From CAVPGP01 sp963718065 (GTDB taxonomy: Bacteria > Actinomycetota > Thermoleophilia > Gaiellales > Gaiellaceae): a stretch of 64,000 nucleotides of DNA. Shown one piece after another: positions 25,144-34,233 of this stretch. A program made the position numbers and the translations under genes. Within the stretch, counting starts at the first letter, position 1. The number at the start of each line of letters is the position of its first letter. The stretch spans positions 62,001 to 126,000 of the forward strand of contig CAVQYE010000019.1 of assembly GCA_963718065.1 (NCBI GenBank). The letters are read 5' to 3'. The notes under the pieces were generated by a model, which saw only the letters and a list, made by a program, of their open reading frames with translations, was not told the DNA's origin and made no database searches.

Positions 25144-25883
25144 TCAGCGGGCTGACGAGATCAGGTCGTCGACGATCTTGTCGACGCGGCCCCAGAAGAC
25201 CTGATGCGCAATCGGCGAGGAGTCGTAGACGGACATGTGCGTGGCGAGGAAGCCCGGCCGCGACGAATCTTGACCGGGATCACGTTCTCCGACGGGAAAT
25301 CAAAGGCGTGCAGGCGCTCGAAGAGCTCGACGGCGCCCGCGCTGCCGACGCCTTCGTCGTGGTCGCCGACGAGGATCCAGATCTTCGTGGCCGGGTCGAG
25401 CTTGGAGAAGTCGGTCGGCGGCTCGAAGGCGGGGTTGATCTCGCCCGGGAAGATCGCGACGACGGCCGAGGCCTTCAGGCCTTTCGCGGTCATCACCGCG
25501 GCAAGCTCGGCAGCGAGCCGCCCGCCGCGCGAATGGCCGACGAGCACGATCGGCACCTTCGGGTCGCCGAGGCGGTGCAGTGCGGTCTGGAGGCCGGCCA
25601 GCGCGTGGTCACGGGCGTTGGGCTCGGGCGGTTCGGCCTCGTAGAGCGGGAAGACGGCGTCGTCGCCCTGCTCGGCGAGATGCAGGAGCCAGGGCTTGAA
25701 GTCGAGGGTCGTGCGGCGCGACAGGCCGTGGAGGATGACGACCACGGCACGTGGCTTCCCGTGGGGCTTCACGTACCAGACCTGGTCGGCTCCCTGCCCG
25801 AAGGGACCCTCCGGAGCGAGAGCGGAATTGCCGCCGCAGCCGGCGAGGGCTGCGACGGCAAGCAACAAACTAGCGCGGCGCAC
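25144..25883 (-). CDS. Alpha/beta-hydrolase lipoprotein, frame broken near its C-terminus
   Basis: A short signal peptide ends in the lipobox LAGC, so this is a lipoprotein. The alpha/beta-hydrolase core has VVVILHGLSRRT (oxyanion region), the nucleophile elbow GHSRGG, a DHDEG acid region and, only after correcting a 1-nt shift near 25255-25265, the final GFLATHMSVYDSS segment with the catalytic His. The corrected frame stops at TGA 25144-25146. As written, the frame runs into an Arg/Ser-rich tail. Substrate is unknown. GTG 25883 overlaps the preceding membrane protein by 14 nt. Confidence 0.7.
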
Positions 25884-26346
25884 TGGTGTAGACGCGGCCT
25901 CCGCGCCGGTCGAGGTAGAGGGCGGCGCCGCTCTCCCGCTCCTGCCAGGCCATGACGGCACCGTAGACCAGCGACGCGAGACCCATCCCGGCGAGCGCTC
26001 CGGCGAGCAGCGCTCCGAGCGCAGGCTGGCCGGCGGCGAATGCGATCGCCGCCAGGATCGAGACGCCAACGGTGCTCGGCATCATCGCCCGGCGGACGAG
26101 CTCGAGCCGCGATTCGTACGCTGCGCCGGACGGCGCCGGTTCGGGCTCCGAGCGCTGGGCGAAGATCCCGCCTCGCCGGTCGGCGACCATCGCGAACGCC
26201 ATCAGGAAGGCGCCGATCCCGAACGCGACCAGGGCGGACGTGGCGCGGTCGTCGAGGAGCACAGCTACGGCGAGACCCACCAGTCCGAGCGCGATCCGCA
26301 CCGGCGACACGAGCAGCGCAGCGAGGGAGAGGCGTGCGAGGCGCAT
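25870..26346 (-). CDS. Small membrane protein of unknown function
   Basis: I recognise no family. From ATG 26346 the product has 158 residues with four hydrophobic helices (about 5-30, 33-52, 85-105 and 108-130) separated by a charged loop (RSEPEPAPSG). The longer frame upstream (to 26445) crosses the pnp terminator and is not credible. The stop overlaps the lipoprotein hydrolase start, so the two are translationally coupled. Confidence 0.6.
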   Translation of the reverse strand: MRLARLSLAALLVSPVRIALGLVGLAVAVLLDDRATSALVAFGIGAFLMAFAMVADRRGGIFAQRSEPEPAPSGAAYESRLELVRRAMMPSTVGVSILAAIAFAAGQPALGALLAGALAGMGLASLVYGAVMAWQERESGAALYLDRRGGRVYTSAPR

Positions 26347-26410
26347 GTCCCTGTCAGACGCCCGTGCGCACCGCAAGTTGGGCGCCGACAACGGCCGGGA
26401 TCGGAAAACG

Positions 26411-26438
26411 GCGAGGGCGGGGTCTCCCCCGCCCTCGC
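26411..26438 (-). terminator. Intrinsic terminator of pnp
   Basis: A 12-bp perfect stem (26411-26422 with 26427-26438; minus-strand arm GCGAGGGCGGGG) has a 4-nt loop. On the minus strand it is followed by CGTTTTCC. It starts 22 nt past the pnp stop codon. Confidence 0.85.
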
Positions 26439-26459
26439 TCGTCACCGTTACGCGCGTGG

Positions 26460-28958
26460 TCAGTCCGAGCGCGAGCCTTCACGGTCGCGACGCGGGCCGC
26501 CGCGGCCGCCGCCGCGTCCACGGTCGCCGTCGCGGCGCGGGCGCTCCTCGCGGGGCTCGCGCGGCGGGGCATCCTTCGCCCGCTCGACAAGCTCCTCGGG
26601 AGTGACCATCGAGCCGTTCTCGTGCTTGGCGACGAGCTTGAGGCCGATGCGGCCCCGAGCCTTGTCGACTTCCTGCACGAGCACGTCGAGCACGTCGCCG
26701 CGGGCGATCACGTCTTCGATGTGATTCACCCGGCCGGGGCCGACGTTCGAGACGTGCAGTAGGCCGTCTGTGCCCTTCTTCAGCTCCACGAAGGCGCCGA
26801 AGTCGGTCGTCTTGACGACCTTGCCCGTGTACTGGTCGCCGACCTCGGGCTCCTTGGTGAGAGCCTTGACCGCGTTGATCGCGGCCTCCGCCTTCAGGCC
26901 GTCGGTGGCGTAGATGAGGATCGTCCCGTCCTCCTCGATGTCGATCTGGACGTCGTAGTCGGACTCGAGCGAGCGGATCGTCTCGCCGCCCTTGCCGATC
27001 ACCATGCCGATGTACTCGGGGTTGATCTTCACCGTCGAGATGCGCGGAGCATTCTCGGACAGCTCGGCCCGCGGCTCGGGGATCGCCTCGAGCATCTTGG
27101 CGAGGATGGACGCACGCGCGCGGCTTGCCTGCTCCAGCGCGTTCCTCATGATCTCCTGCGTAACGCCGGTGATCTTGATGTCCATCTGCAGCGCCGTGAT
27201 GCCTGCAGCGGTGCCCGCGACCTTGAAGTCCATGTCACCGAGGTGATCCTCGGCGCCCTGGATGTCGGTGAGGATGACGTAGTCGTCGCCCTCCTTGACG
27301 AGGCCCATGGCGATACCGGAGACCGGGGCCGAGATCGGCACGCCGGCGTCCATCAGCGCCATCGTCGAGCCGCACACCGAGCCCATCGACGACGACCCGT
27401 TCGACTCGAGCGTCTCGGAGACGAGCCGGATCGTGTACGGGAAGTCCTCGGCGGGCGGGATGACCGCCTCGAGCGACCGCTGTGCGAGTGCACCGTGGCC
27501 GATGTCGCGGCGCTTCGGGCCTCGCATGAAGCCCGTCTCCCCGACCGAGTACGGCGGGAAGTTGTAGTGGTGCATGAACCGGCGGTCCGTCTCGAGCGAC
27601 AGGTCGTCGATCCGCTGGCCCTCCTTGGCGGTGCCGAGGGTGAGCAGCGAGAGGATCTGCGTCTGGCCGCGCTGGAACAGGCCGGAGCCGTGGGTGCGCG
27701 GGGTGACGCCGACCTCGCAGTGGATCGCCCGGATGTCCTCCGTGCCGCGGCCGTCGGGGCGGATCTTCTCGACCGCGATCTTCTTGCGGACGAGGTCCTT
27801 GTAGATCGCCTCGGCGGCCCGCTTGACGAACTGCTTCGTCTGCGAGTCCTTGACGACGGGGCCTTCGCCCTCGACCGTCGCCGGCCCGACCGGGAACGGC
27901 AGCTCGACGGTGTCGATGATCCGGTCGAAGAGCAGATGGCGCTTCGCGGACTTCAGCTCCTTCGTGTCCTGCTCCGCCTCGGTGAGCGCACGCAGGTCGT
28001 TCTCGAACTGCTCGCGAACCGGGCCTTCGACAGCGGCGAGCCGCTGCTTCTCGAGCACCATCGCGAGCGCCGAGCTGACCTGCATCCGGCGGACGATGTC
28101 CTCCTCGTTGGAGTTCATCGAGAGCGCCGGCGCGAGCTGGTCCTTCAGCTCCTCGACGATCGCTCCCGCCTCGCGGAGGCCCTGCTGCTGGATGCGCTCC
28201 CAGATCGCGTGGCCCTGGCTCGCGACGATCTCGTCGACCATCGACAGATCGAGCCACTTGGCCTTGCCGACCTTCGAGCGAAGCTCTTCCTGGGCGTCGC
28301 ACAGCTTCTTGATCTCGACATGGGCGACCTCGAAGGCCTCGAGGAGCTTGTCCTCGGAGACCTGCTTTGCGCCTGCCTCGACCATCGTCAGGCCGTCCTT
28401 CGTGCCGACGACGATCAGGTCGAGCTCCGAGCTCTCCGCAGTCTCCTGCAGCGTCGGGTTGATCACGAGCTCGCCGTCGATCAGGCCGATGCGAACGGCG
28501 CCGATCGGGCCGAAGAACGGCAGCGGCGAGATCGAGAGCGCGGCCGAGACGCCGTTGATCGCCAGGATGTCGTGCGGCGTCACCATGTCCGCCGAGAGGA
28601 TCGTGGCGATGCACTGCACCTCGTTGCGGAAGCCCTTCGGCCACAGCGGCCGGATCGGCCTGTCGATCATCCGTGCGGTCAGGGTCGCCCGCTCGGTTGC
28701 ACGGCCTTCGCGCTTGAAGAAGCCGCCGGGGATCTTCCCGGCCGCGTAGGCACGCTCCTCGACATCGATCGTCAGCGGGAAGAAGTCCGCGCCTTCGCGC
28801 GCCTCTGTCCGTCCCTGGGCGGTTGCGAGCACCATCGTCTCGCCCGACCGCATCACGACCGCGCCGTCCGCCTGCTTGGCGAACTTGCCGGTCTCGAAGG
28901 TGATTTCCTTGCCGCCAACGGTCACGCTGACCGTGGTCGGCTCACCTGCTGGATTCAT
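26460..28958 (-). CDS. pnp: Polynucleotide phosphorylase
   Basis: PNPase is a 3'-5' phosphorolytic exoribonuclease. The 832-residue protein has two RNase PH-like domains joined by a helical linker. Phosphate-site residues lie in the second domain (TLESNGSSSMGSVCGS). A KH domain contains GMVIGKGGETIRSLE, then an S1 domain contains TTDFGAFVELKKGTDGLLHVS. The C-terminal tail is Arg/Gly/Glu-rich and low-complexity, a feature of actinobacterial PNPases. GGAGGAAAGGG lies directly upstream of the ATG. The leader contains competing hairpins shared with the rpsO 3' region. Confidence 0.96.
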   Translation of the reverse strand: MNPAGEPTTVSVTVGGKEITFETGKFAKQADGAVVMRSGETMVLATAQGRTEAREGADFFPLTIDVEERAYAAGKIPGGFFKREGRATERATLTARMIDRPIRPLWPKGFRNEVQCIATILSADMVTPHDILAINGVSAALSISPLPFFGPIGAVRIGLIDGELVINPTLQETAESSELDLIVVGTKDGLTMVEAGAKQVSEDKLLEAFEVAHVEIKKLCDAQEELRSKVGKAKWLDLSMVDEIVASQGHAIWERIQQQGLREAGAIVEELKDQLAPALSMNSNEEDIVRRMQVSSALAMVLEKQRLAAVEGPVREQFENDLRALTEAEQDTKELKSAKRHLLFDRIIDTVELPFPVGPATVEGEGPVVKDSQTKQFVKRAAEAIYKDLVRKKIAVEKIRPDGRGTEDIRAIHCEVGVTPRTHGSGLFQRGQTQILSLLTLGTAKEGQRIDDLSLETDRRFMHHYNFPPYSVGETGFMRGPKRRDIGHGALAQRSLEAVIPPAEDFPYTIRLVSETLESNGSSSMGSVCGSTMALMDAGVPISAPVSGIAMGLVKEGDDYVILTDIQGAEDHLGDMDFKVAGTAAGITALQMDIKITGVTQEIMRNALEQASRARASILAKMLEAIPEPRAELSENAPRISTVKINPEYIGMVIGKGGETIRSLESDYDVQIDIEEDGTILIYATDGLKAEAAINAVKALTKEPEVGDQYTGKVVKTTDFGAFVELKKGTDGLLHVSNVGPGRVNHIEDVIARGDVLDVLVQEVDKARGRIGLKLVAKHENGSMVTPEELVERAKDAPPREPREERPRRDGDRGRGGGRGGPRRDREGSRSD

Positions 28959-28990
28959 TCCCTTTCCTCCACTCTGCTTTCAGTTGGGGA

Positions 28991-29055
28991 GTGGAGGTTT
29001 GGGTCAGCCCGGCCGGTGGCTCGGCGCTCGCCCAAATCTCCACCCCCCGGGGTGG
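28991..29055 (-). promoter_or_regulatory. Mutually exclusive hairpins in the rpsO-pnp intergenic region
   Basis: Two structures share one arm. The long one pairs 28991-29003 with 29031-29043 (12 of 13 bp; minus-strand arms GTGGAGATTTGGG and CCCAAACCTCCAC). The short one pairs CCACCCC (29040-29046) with GGGGTGG (29049-29055) and can extend with flanking CCAAA/TTTGG. Positions 29040-29043 take part in both. In other bacteria PNPase autoregulates through RNase III cleavage of a stem in this same place. Confidence 0.6.
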
Positions 29056-29062
29056 TTTGGAG

Positions 29063-29332
29063 CTAGCGGCGCAGGCCGAGCTCCTTGATGAGGGCGCGAT
29101 AGCCCTCGAGATTCTTCCGCTGGAGATAGTTCAGGAACCGCCGCCGGCGGCCGACGAGCTTCAGGAGCCCGCGCCGCGAGTAGTGGTCCTTCGGATGCGT
29201 GCGCAGATGCTCGGTCAGCTCGTTGATCCGAGTCGTGAGCATTGCGATCTGCACCTCGGGCGAGCCCGTGTCCGCTTCCGTGCGGCCGTGCTTCCCGATG
29301 ATCTCGAGCTTGGCTTCCTTGGTGAGGGCCAT
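29063..29332 (-). CDS. rpsO: Small ribosomal subunit protein uS15
   Basis: The 89-residue protein is full length for S15, with the rRNA-binding core HxxDxxSRRGLLKLVGRRRRFLNYL close to canonical (HPKDHYSRRGLLKLVGRR at about 46-63) and a C-terminal LIKELGLRR. GGAGG lies 4-5 nt before ATG 29332. rpsO-pnp is a widely conserved gene pair. Confidence 0.97.
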   Translation of the reverse strand: MALTKEAKLEIIGKHGRTEADTGSPEVQIAMLTTRINELTEHLRTHPKDHYSRRGLLKLVGRRRRFLNYLQRKNLEGYRALIKELGLRR

Positions 29333-29413
29333 GAGCCTCCTCTGTAGCGATGTCTCCCGGATCCCCGCCGCCGCGAAGGAAGCCCCGCGTGCGGCCGAGA
29401 TCGGGTCGCTCAG

Positions 29414-29419
29414 TAGGGT
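29414..29419 (+). promoter_or_regulatory. -10 box of the gamma-glutamyltransferase gene, leaderless
   Basis: TAGGGT ends 8 nt before ATG 29428, in the divergent region with rpsO. No clear -35 is seen. Confidence 0.45.
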
Positions 29420-29427
29420 ACCGAACA

Positions 29428-30798
29428 ATGTTGCAGGCCGCCGTTGCCGCCGGGCATCCCGCCACCGCGGACGCCGGCGTCGAGATCCTCGCAGAGGGCG
29501 GCTCCGCCGCCGACGCGGCCGTGGCCGCATGCCTCGCCTCCTGCGTCGCGGAAACCGTGATGACCGGCCTGCTCGGGGGCGGCCACGCGATCTACCTCGA
29601 CGCCGCGTCCGGCCGCGTGCGCAACCTCGACTGCTTCGTGGCGGTGCCCTCGGGCAGCGGCGGCGTGATGGCGGAGCTCGAGGTGCCCTTCGGCGAGGAG
29701 CTCGTCCACTACGCGATCGGCGTCCCTTCGTGCGGCGTGCCCGGGGTGCCCTCGGGCCTCGACGAGCTCTGGCGCGCGTACGGGCGGCTGCCCTGGCCCA
29801 GGCTCGTCGAGCCGGCACTGCGCCTCGCCCGTGACGGCGTCGAGTTCCTCGCGGCGCACGCAGCCTGCCTGGAGATGCTCCAGGCGGTGATGACGATGCG
29901 CGAGGGCGCCGCGATCTACTCGCCGGGCGGCAAGCTGCTCGCGGCGGGCGAAACGCTCCGCCAGCCGGGCCTCGTCGCCGCGCTCGAGGCGATCGCCGGC
30001 GAAGGCGCGCGCTCCGTCTACGAGGGCACGCTGGCGCAGTCGCTGCTCGGCCTGATGGCGGAGCGCGGCGGGCTCGTCACGGACGGCGATCTCCGCTCCT
30101 ATCGGGCCGTATGGTCCGATCCGGTGACGATTGACTTCGCCGGCTCGCAGCTGCTGAGCCGCGGCGGGCTCTCGGCGGTCCCCGAGTCGTTTGCGGCGCT
30201 CCGGCCCTACGACGGCGAGGCCGAGCGGGCTCTGGCGCTCCTCGACGCGCTCGCGGTCGACGTCCCGGACGGCGACACGACGAATCTCTGCGTCGTCGAC
30301 GGCGACGGCTCGGCGTGCGTGCTGACGACCAGCCTCGGCCTCGGCTCGGGCGACTGGCTTCCCGGCCTCGACGTCCATCTCAACTCGATGCTCGGCGAGA
30401 CGGACCTGCTCCGCGAGACGCTCAGGCCGGGCGGCCGGATGGGCTCGATGATGGCCCCCACGCTCGCCTTCGCCGGCGACGAGCTCGTGCTCGCGATCGG
30501 CGCTGCCGGCGGGACACGGCTGCGCACCGCCCTGCTCGGCGTCACCGCGGGGATCCTGCTCGAGGGCCTGGAGCCGCAGGCGGCGATCGACCGGCCGCGC
30601 TTCCATCCCGTCGGCGAGCTCGCGAACGCCGAGCCGGGGCTCGCCGACGAGGCGCTCGACGCGCTCGAGTCGCGCGGCCTGACCGTGCGCCGGTGGCCGG
30701 CCAAGCACCACTATTTCGGCGGCGTCAGTGCGATCGGACGGCGGAGCGCAGGAGCTGATCCCCGCCGGAGTGGCGGTATTCGGCTTCCGGAGGCATGA
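29428..30798 (+). CDS. Gamma-glutamyltransferase-like Ntn hydrolase
   Basis: The 456-residue protein follows the GGT fold. The N-terminal part has AEGGSAADAAVAACL and TGLLGGGHAIYLD. The autocleavage/nucleophile site is GDTTNLCVVDGDG (Thr284), matching the family TTHxxVxDxxG with Asn in place of His. GSMMAPTLAF and GAAGGTRLRTALLGV correspond to the SMSPTI and GSPGG regions. It has no signal peptide and is about 100 residues shorter than secreted GGTs, so it is likely cytoplasmic and its donor substrate is uncertain. The end (ADPRRSGG) matches the family C-terminus. It overlaps the zinc-ribbon gene on the other strand by about 74 nt. Confidence 0.85.
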   Translation: MLQAAVAAGHPATADAGVEILAEGGSAADAAVAACLASCVAETVMTGLLGGGHAIYLDAASGRVRNLDCFVAVPSGSGGVMAELEVPFGEELVHYAIGVPSCGVPGVPSGLDELWRAYGRLPWPRLVEPALRLARDGVEFLAAHAACLEMLQAVMTMREGAAIYSPGGKLLAAGETLRQPGLVAALEAIAGEGARSVYEGTLAQSLLGLMAERGGLVTDGDLRSYRAVWSDPVTIDFAGSQLLSRGGLSAVPESFAALRPYDGEAERALALLDALAVDVPDGDTTNLCVVDGDGSACVLTTSLGLGSGDWLPGLDVHLNSMLGETDLLRETLRPGGRMGSMMAPTLAFAGDELVLAIGAAGGTRLRTALLGVTAGILLEGLEPQAAIDRPRFHPVGELANAEPGLADEALDALESRGLTVRRWPAKHHYFGGVSAIGRRSAGADPRRSGGIRLPEA

Positions 30799-30962
30799 CC
30801 GGGATCGCGGCGGAGATCCAACCGAGATAGCCGCAACCCGGGCAGCCCGGGTTCTCCTCGACGGTCCCGCCTGCTTGTCGGCTTGGAGTAGGTCACCCCG
30901 CACTCGAGGCAACGGACCGCCTCCAGGGCGGAGAGCCTCGGCGCTCTCGGATCTCGTTCCAT
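30725..30962 (-). CDS. Small zinc-ribbon protein, frame broken once
   Basis: Two Cys pairs are readable in adjacent frames: CLECG near the N-terminus and CPGCGYLGW after a 1-nt insertion near 30875. Joining the frames gives a protein of about 78 residues with CxxC-...-CxxC, the pattern of rubredoxin/zinc-ribbon type small proteins, ending in a short hydrophilic tail. ATG 30962 is likeliest; GTG 30968 also fits. A TTGACA hexamer lies upstream (31015-31020) without an obvious -10. Function is unknown. Confidence 0.5.
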
Positions 30963-31031
30963 AACCACGTAGATGCCGTTCTCGGTCGATTCCTTGCGCG
31001 GGAATTGAACCGGTTGTCAACAGCGCTCGTG

Positions 31032-31918
31032 TCAGGAAGGACGAAGCGCCGCCCGCGTCGCCTCGACGTCGGCGCCGATCTGGGCGATCAGCGCCTCCTC
31101 GCTCGCGAACGCGGCTCGTCGCGGAGGTAGTGCCCAGAGCTCGACGACGAGCCGCCGCCCGTAGAGGTCGCCCTCGAAGTCGAGCAGGATACGGCTCGAT
31201 CCGCCGCTCCGAGCCGCCGTAGTGCGGATTGACGCCGATCGAGACGGCGGCCGATACCGGCGCGTCCGGCGCCGGCCGAGCCGGCGTAGATCCCGTACGC
31301 GCGGCACCAGCAGATCCGGGCTCGACCCGCAGGTTCGCGGTCGGATAGCCGAGCGTCCCGCCGCGCGCGTCGCCCGGTGACGACGATGCCCGTCGAGCTC
31401 CGGCGGCCGCCCGAGCTTCGCGGCCGCTGCGCTCGACCTCGCCGGCCTTGACGAGCGCGCGGATCTCCGTCGACGAGACGCCCGGCAGCGATCCGATCGC
31501 GCGCGCGTCGATCCCGAGCCCTCGCAGCAGGTCGAGGTCGCCGCGCCGCCCGCGGCCGAAGCGGAAGCCCTCGCCGGCGACGACGACCTCCGTCCCGATC
31601 GCGCTGCAGGTAGCGCTCGGCGAACTCCTCGGGCTCGAGCCGCGACAGCTCGTGCGTGAACTCGACGACGAGCGTCTCCTCGACGCCCGCCTCGGCGAGC
31701 AGCTCCAGCCGGCGCTCGAGCGTCGAGATCAGCTCCACGCGGTTGCCGCGCACGACGCCGCGCGGGTGCGGATGGAACGTGACGACGGTGCGGTCCGGCC
31801 CGCGGCGAGCGCAGCGTCGATCACCCGCCGGTGACCGAGGTGGACGCCGTCGAAGGTGCCGATCGCGACCGCGCGCGGGCCGCTGCTCGAGCTCGTCGGG
31901 GCTGTGCGCGACCTTCAT
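31032..31918 (-). CDS. ribF: Bifunctional riboflavin kinase/FAD synthetase, multiple frame breaks
   Basis: RibF makes FMN and FAD. Motifs are spread over three frames but in the right order. They are the start MKVAHSPDELEQ, then AIGTFDGVHLGHRRVI (the FAD synthetase HxGH-type site), VVTFHPHPRGVV, the LGYPTANL flavokinase motif, and the end LLDFEGDLYGRRLVVELW with AFASEEALIAQIGADV. About 295 residues are expected, matching the span. At least four 1-nt indels interrupt it. ATG 31918 overlaps the truB stop (ATGA). Confidence 0.85.
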
Positions 31919-32586
31919 CCGGCGCTCACCGGCAGCCGGGCGAGCGCCTCCTCGGCCGGCACGATCCGCTCGGGGTCGGCCTCGTCGACCGAGAACGGGC
32001 CGATCTCCGTGCGGCGCAGCGTGCGGCAGTGCCCGCCGAGCGCCTCGGCGATCGCCCGCACGTACGTCCCGGAGCTGACGTGGAGGTCGAGGCTGCGCGA
32101 TGCCGCCGGTATACGCGACCACGTCGAGCGCGTCGACCCGCGAGCGGCGCAGCGGCATCTCGACCTCGATCCCTTTCCGGTGCAGCTTGTAGGCGCGCTC
32201 GCCGTCGATCTTGACGGCTGACGCGGCCGGGATCGGCAGCTCGATCTCGCCGCGCAGGCCCGCGACCAGGCCGCTCGAGCTCGGCCGCAGTGGGCGCCTC
32301 GTGCCGCTCGACGACCTCTCCGGTCCGGGTCGCCGGTCGAGGTCGTGGCGGTCAGGTCGACGTCGGTGACGTAGCGCTTGTCGAGCCCGACGAACGATCC
32401 CGCGAGCCTCGTCGCGCGCCCGCACAGCAGGAGCAGGAGGCCGGTTGCGAACGGGTCGAGCGTGCCGGCGTGTCCCGTCCGCGCGCCGGTCCGCCGGCGC
32501 AGCTCCGCGACCATCGCAAAAGACGAAGGCCCGGCCGGCTTGTCGACGAGGACGATCCCCGCGGGCTCAAGCGCGCGCGGCGGCAC
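31915..32586 (-). CDS. truB: tRNA pseudouridine-55 synthase, frame breaks
   Basis: TruB converts U55 of the T-loop. The N-terminal half reads IVLVDKPAGPSSFAMVAEL and GHAGTLDPFATGLLLLLCGRATRLA; the Asp of GTLDP is the catalytic residue. Later KIDGERAYKLHRKGIEVEMP and LDLHVSSGTYVRAIAEALG appear in other frames. The GTG at 32586 gives a normal start and overlaps the end of nrnA. The protein, about 224 residues, would end soon after the catalytic domain with only a small or no C-terminal PUA domain. Confidence 0.85.
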   Translation of the reverse strand: MPPRALEPAGIVLVDKPAGPSSFAMVAELRRRTGARTGHAGTLDPFATGLLLLLCGRATRLAGSFVGLDKRYVTDVDLTATTSTGDPDRRGRRAARGAHCGRARAAWSRACAARSSCRSRPRQPSRSTASAPTSCTGKGSRSRCRCAARGSTRSTWSRIPAASRSLDLHVSSGTYVRAIAEALGGHCRTLRRTEIGPFSVDEADPERIVPAEEALARLPVSAG

Positions 32587-33585
32587 TGGGCTGCGCTGAA
32601 CTCCTCGACGATGAACTTCGTGATCTCCTCGATCGTCCCCTCGCTCGAGAAGCCGGCGGCCTGGCGATGGCCGCCGCCGCCGGACTTTCGGGCGATCGCG
32701 GAGACGTCGAGCTCGTCGGCGTTCGCGCGCATGCTGACGCGCAGGGCGGGGCCCTCGTCCCGCGGCGGCTGCCGGATCAGGGCAGCCATCTCGGCGCCCT
32801 CGACCGCGCGCAGGTAGTCGATGAGCCCCTCTGAGTACGGCTCCTCGGCGCCCACCTCGTCGAAGTCGTCGCGCAGGAGGTAGGAGATGACGAGTCGGCC
32901 GCCCTCGTAGAATCTGCGCGCGGTCGAGCACCCGCGCGAGCAGCTTCAGCTTCGCGAACTGCACCGACTCGTAGACGCCCGCGGAAGACGCGTCTGCACG
33001 TCCGCCCCCGCCTCGACGAGCTCGGCCGCGAGCCGCAGCGCCTTCGGCGTCGTGTTCGTGTACTGGAAGCGGCCCGTGTCGGTGACGAGCCCGACGTAGA
33101 GCGGCTCGGCGATCCGCGGCGTGAGCTCGACGTCGAGCTCGGCGAAGACGTCGCGCACGACCTCGGCGGTCGACGACGCGTCCGGCGACGATCAGGTTCA
33201 CGTCGCCGAAGCGCGTGTTGTCGTGGTGGTGGTCGACGTCGACCACGAGCTTCGCGCGCTCGACCGGCGGCTCGGGGCCGATCCGCGTCTCCTGGGCGCA
33301 GTCGACGGCGAACAGGACCCGCTCGCTCGAGTCGTCCGGCCACTCGCGCAGCAGGTCGTCCAGAGCCAGGAACCCGTACTCGGCCGGGAGCGGCGCGGGG
33401 CTCGACGAGCACCATGACCGAGTCCTTGCCGAGCTGCACGAGCCCTTCGTGGGTCGCGAGCAGCGAGCCGAGGGCGTCGCCGTCGGGGTTCTCGTGGCTC
33501 GTGACGCAGAAGCGGTCGTGCGAGCGGATCGCGTCCGCGACCGCCGCGAGATCAGGCTGCGTCGTCTGTGGTGGCTCGGGGACAT
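32567..33585 (-). CDS. NrnA-like DHH oligoribonuclease/pAp phosphatase, frame breaks; possibly fused to RbfA
   Basis: DHH/DHHA1 phosphoesterases degrade nanoRNA and pAp. Readable motifs in order are FCVTSHENPDGDALGSLLA, a VDHHHDNTRFGDVNLI segment with the DHH triad, GLVTDTGRFQYTNTTPKALRLA, and the DHHA1 GGGGHRQAAGFSSEGT. Several indels split them over frames. No start codon lies in the NrnA frame near its N-terminus. The RbfA frame continues straight into it through a DDVPEPPQTT linker, so the boundary at 33585 is approximate. The corrected stop is probably TGA 32567-32569. Confidence 0.8.
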
Positions 33586-33589
33586 CGTC

Positions 33590-33923
33590 AGGGGCGAGCT
33601 CGTCGATCAGCTGGGTCATGCGCACGCCGCGCTCGACCGTCGGATCGTATTCGAAGGCCAGCGTCGGGGTCCGCTTCAGCCGCAGCTCCCGGGCGATGCG
33701 CCGCTGCAGGACACCGTGGGCAGCCGCGAGGCCCGCGAGCGTGCGCAGGCGGCGCTTCTCGCCGCCGAGGACGCTGACGTACACCGTGGCCTCGCTCAGG
33801 TCAGTGCGTCGTGTGCACGCCGGTGATCGTGACGAAGCCGATGCGCGGGTCCTTCAGCTCCCCCACCGCCTCGGCAAGGACGTTGCGCACCGCCGAGTTG
33901 ACCTTCCGCATGCGTTCGGTCAT
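33590..33923 (-). CDS. rbfA: Ribosome-binding factor A, one frame break
   Basis: RbfA assists late 30S maturation. From ATG 33923 the frame reads TERMRKVNSAVRNVLAEAV and DPRIGFVTITGVHTTH. A 1-nt insertion near 33802 then shifts it, after which DLSEATVYVSVLGG and RTPTLAFEYDPTVERGVRM follow, covering the whole KH-like fold. The end coordinate is approximate, because no stop codon separates it from the NrnA domain. The gene starts 9 nt after the DUF503 stop. Confidence 0.85.
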
Positions 33924-33932
33924 TTCAGCAAC

Positions 33933-34233
33933 TCAGTCATCGAGCGTCACCACGTCCCTCTCCGTCCTCGTCACGGTCCACTCCTGCCCGTTCAGCCAGC
34001 GCTCCGCCTCGTCGAGCAGCTTCTCCGCCTCGCGCGGCTCCCGCGTGACGACGCGACGCCGTCAGCCGGCAGCGCTGCCAGAGCTCGTGATGATCGACCT
34101 CGGCGACCGAGGCGCCGAAGCGGTTCTGCAGCTGTGCCTTCGCCGACTTCACGTACTTGCGCTTCCCCTTCAGCGAGCCGGCCTCGGGGAAGTGCAGCTC
34201 GACCGAGAGGATGCCGACGAAGCCGCTGGTCAG
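33933..34233 (-). CDS. DUF503 (YlxP-like) protein, one frame break
   Basis: DUF503 proteins sit between infB and rbfA in many Gram-positives and are thought to help ribosome assembly; the exact function is unknown. FVGILSVELHFPEAGSLKGKRKYVKSAKAQL and NRFGASVAEVDHHELWQR are canonical. An indel near 34065 shifts the rest (EPREAEKLLDEAERWLNGQEW). There is no ATG, GTG or TTG in frame; the only candidate is a CTG at 34233 that overlaps the infB stop as CTGA. The start may be rare or obscured by another indel. Confidence 0.8.

Noticed and set aside
31015..31020. TTGACA hexamer on the minus strand upstream of the zinc-ribbon gene
   Set aside because: No TANNNT at 16-18 bp; not enough to call a promoter.
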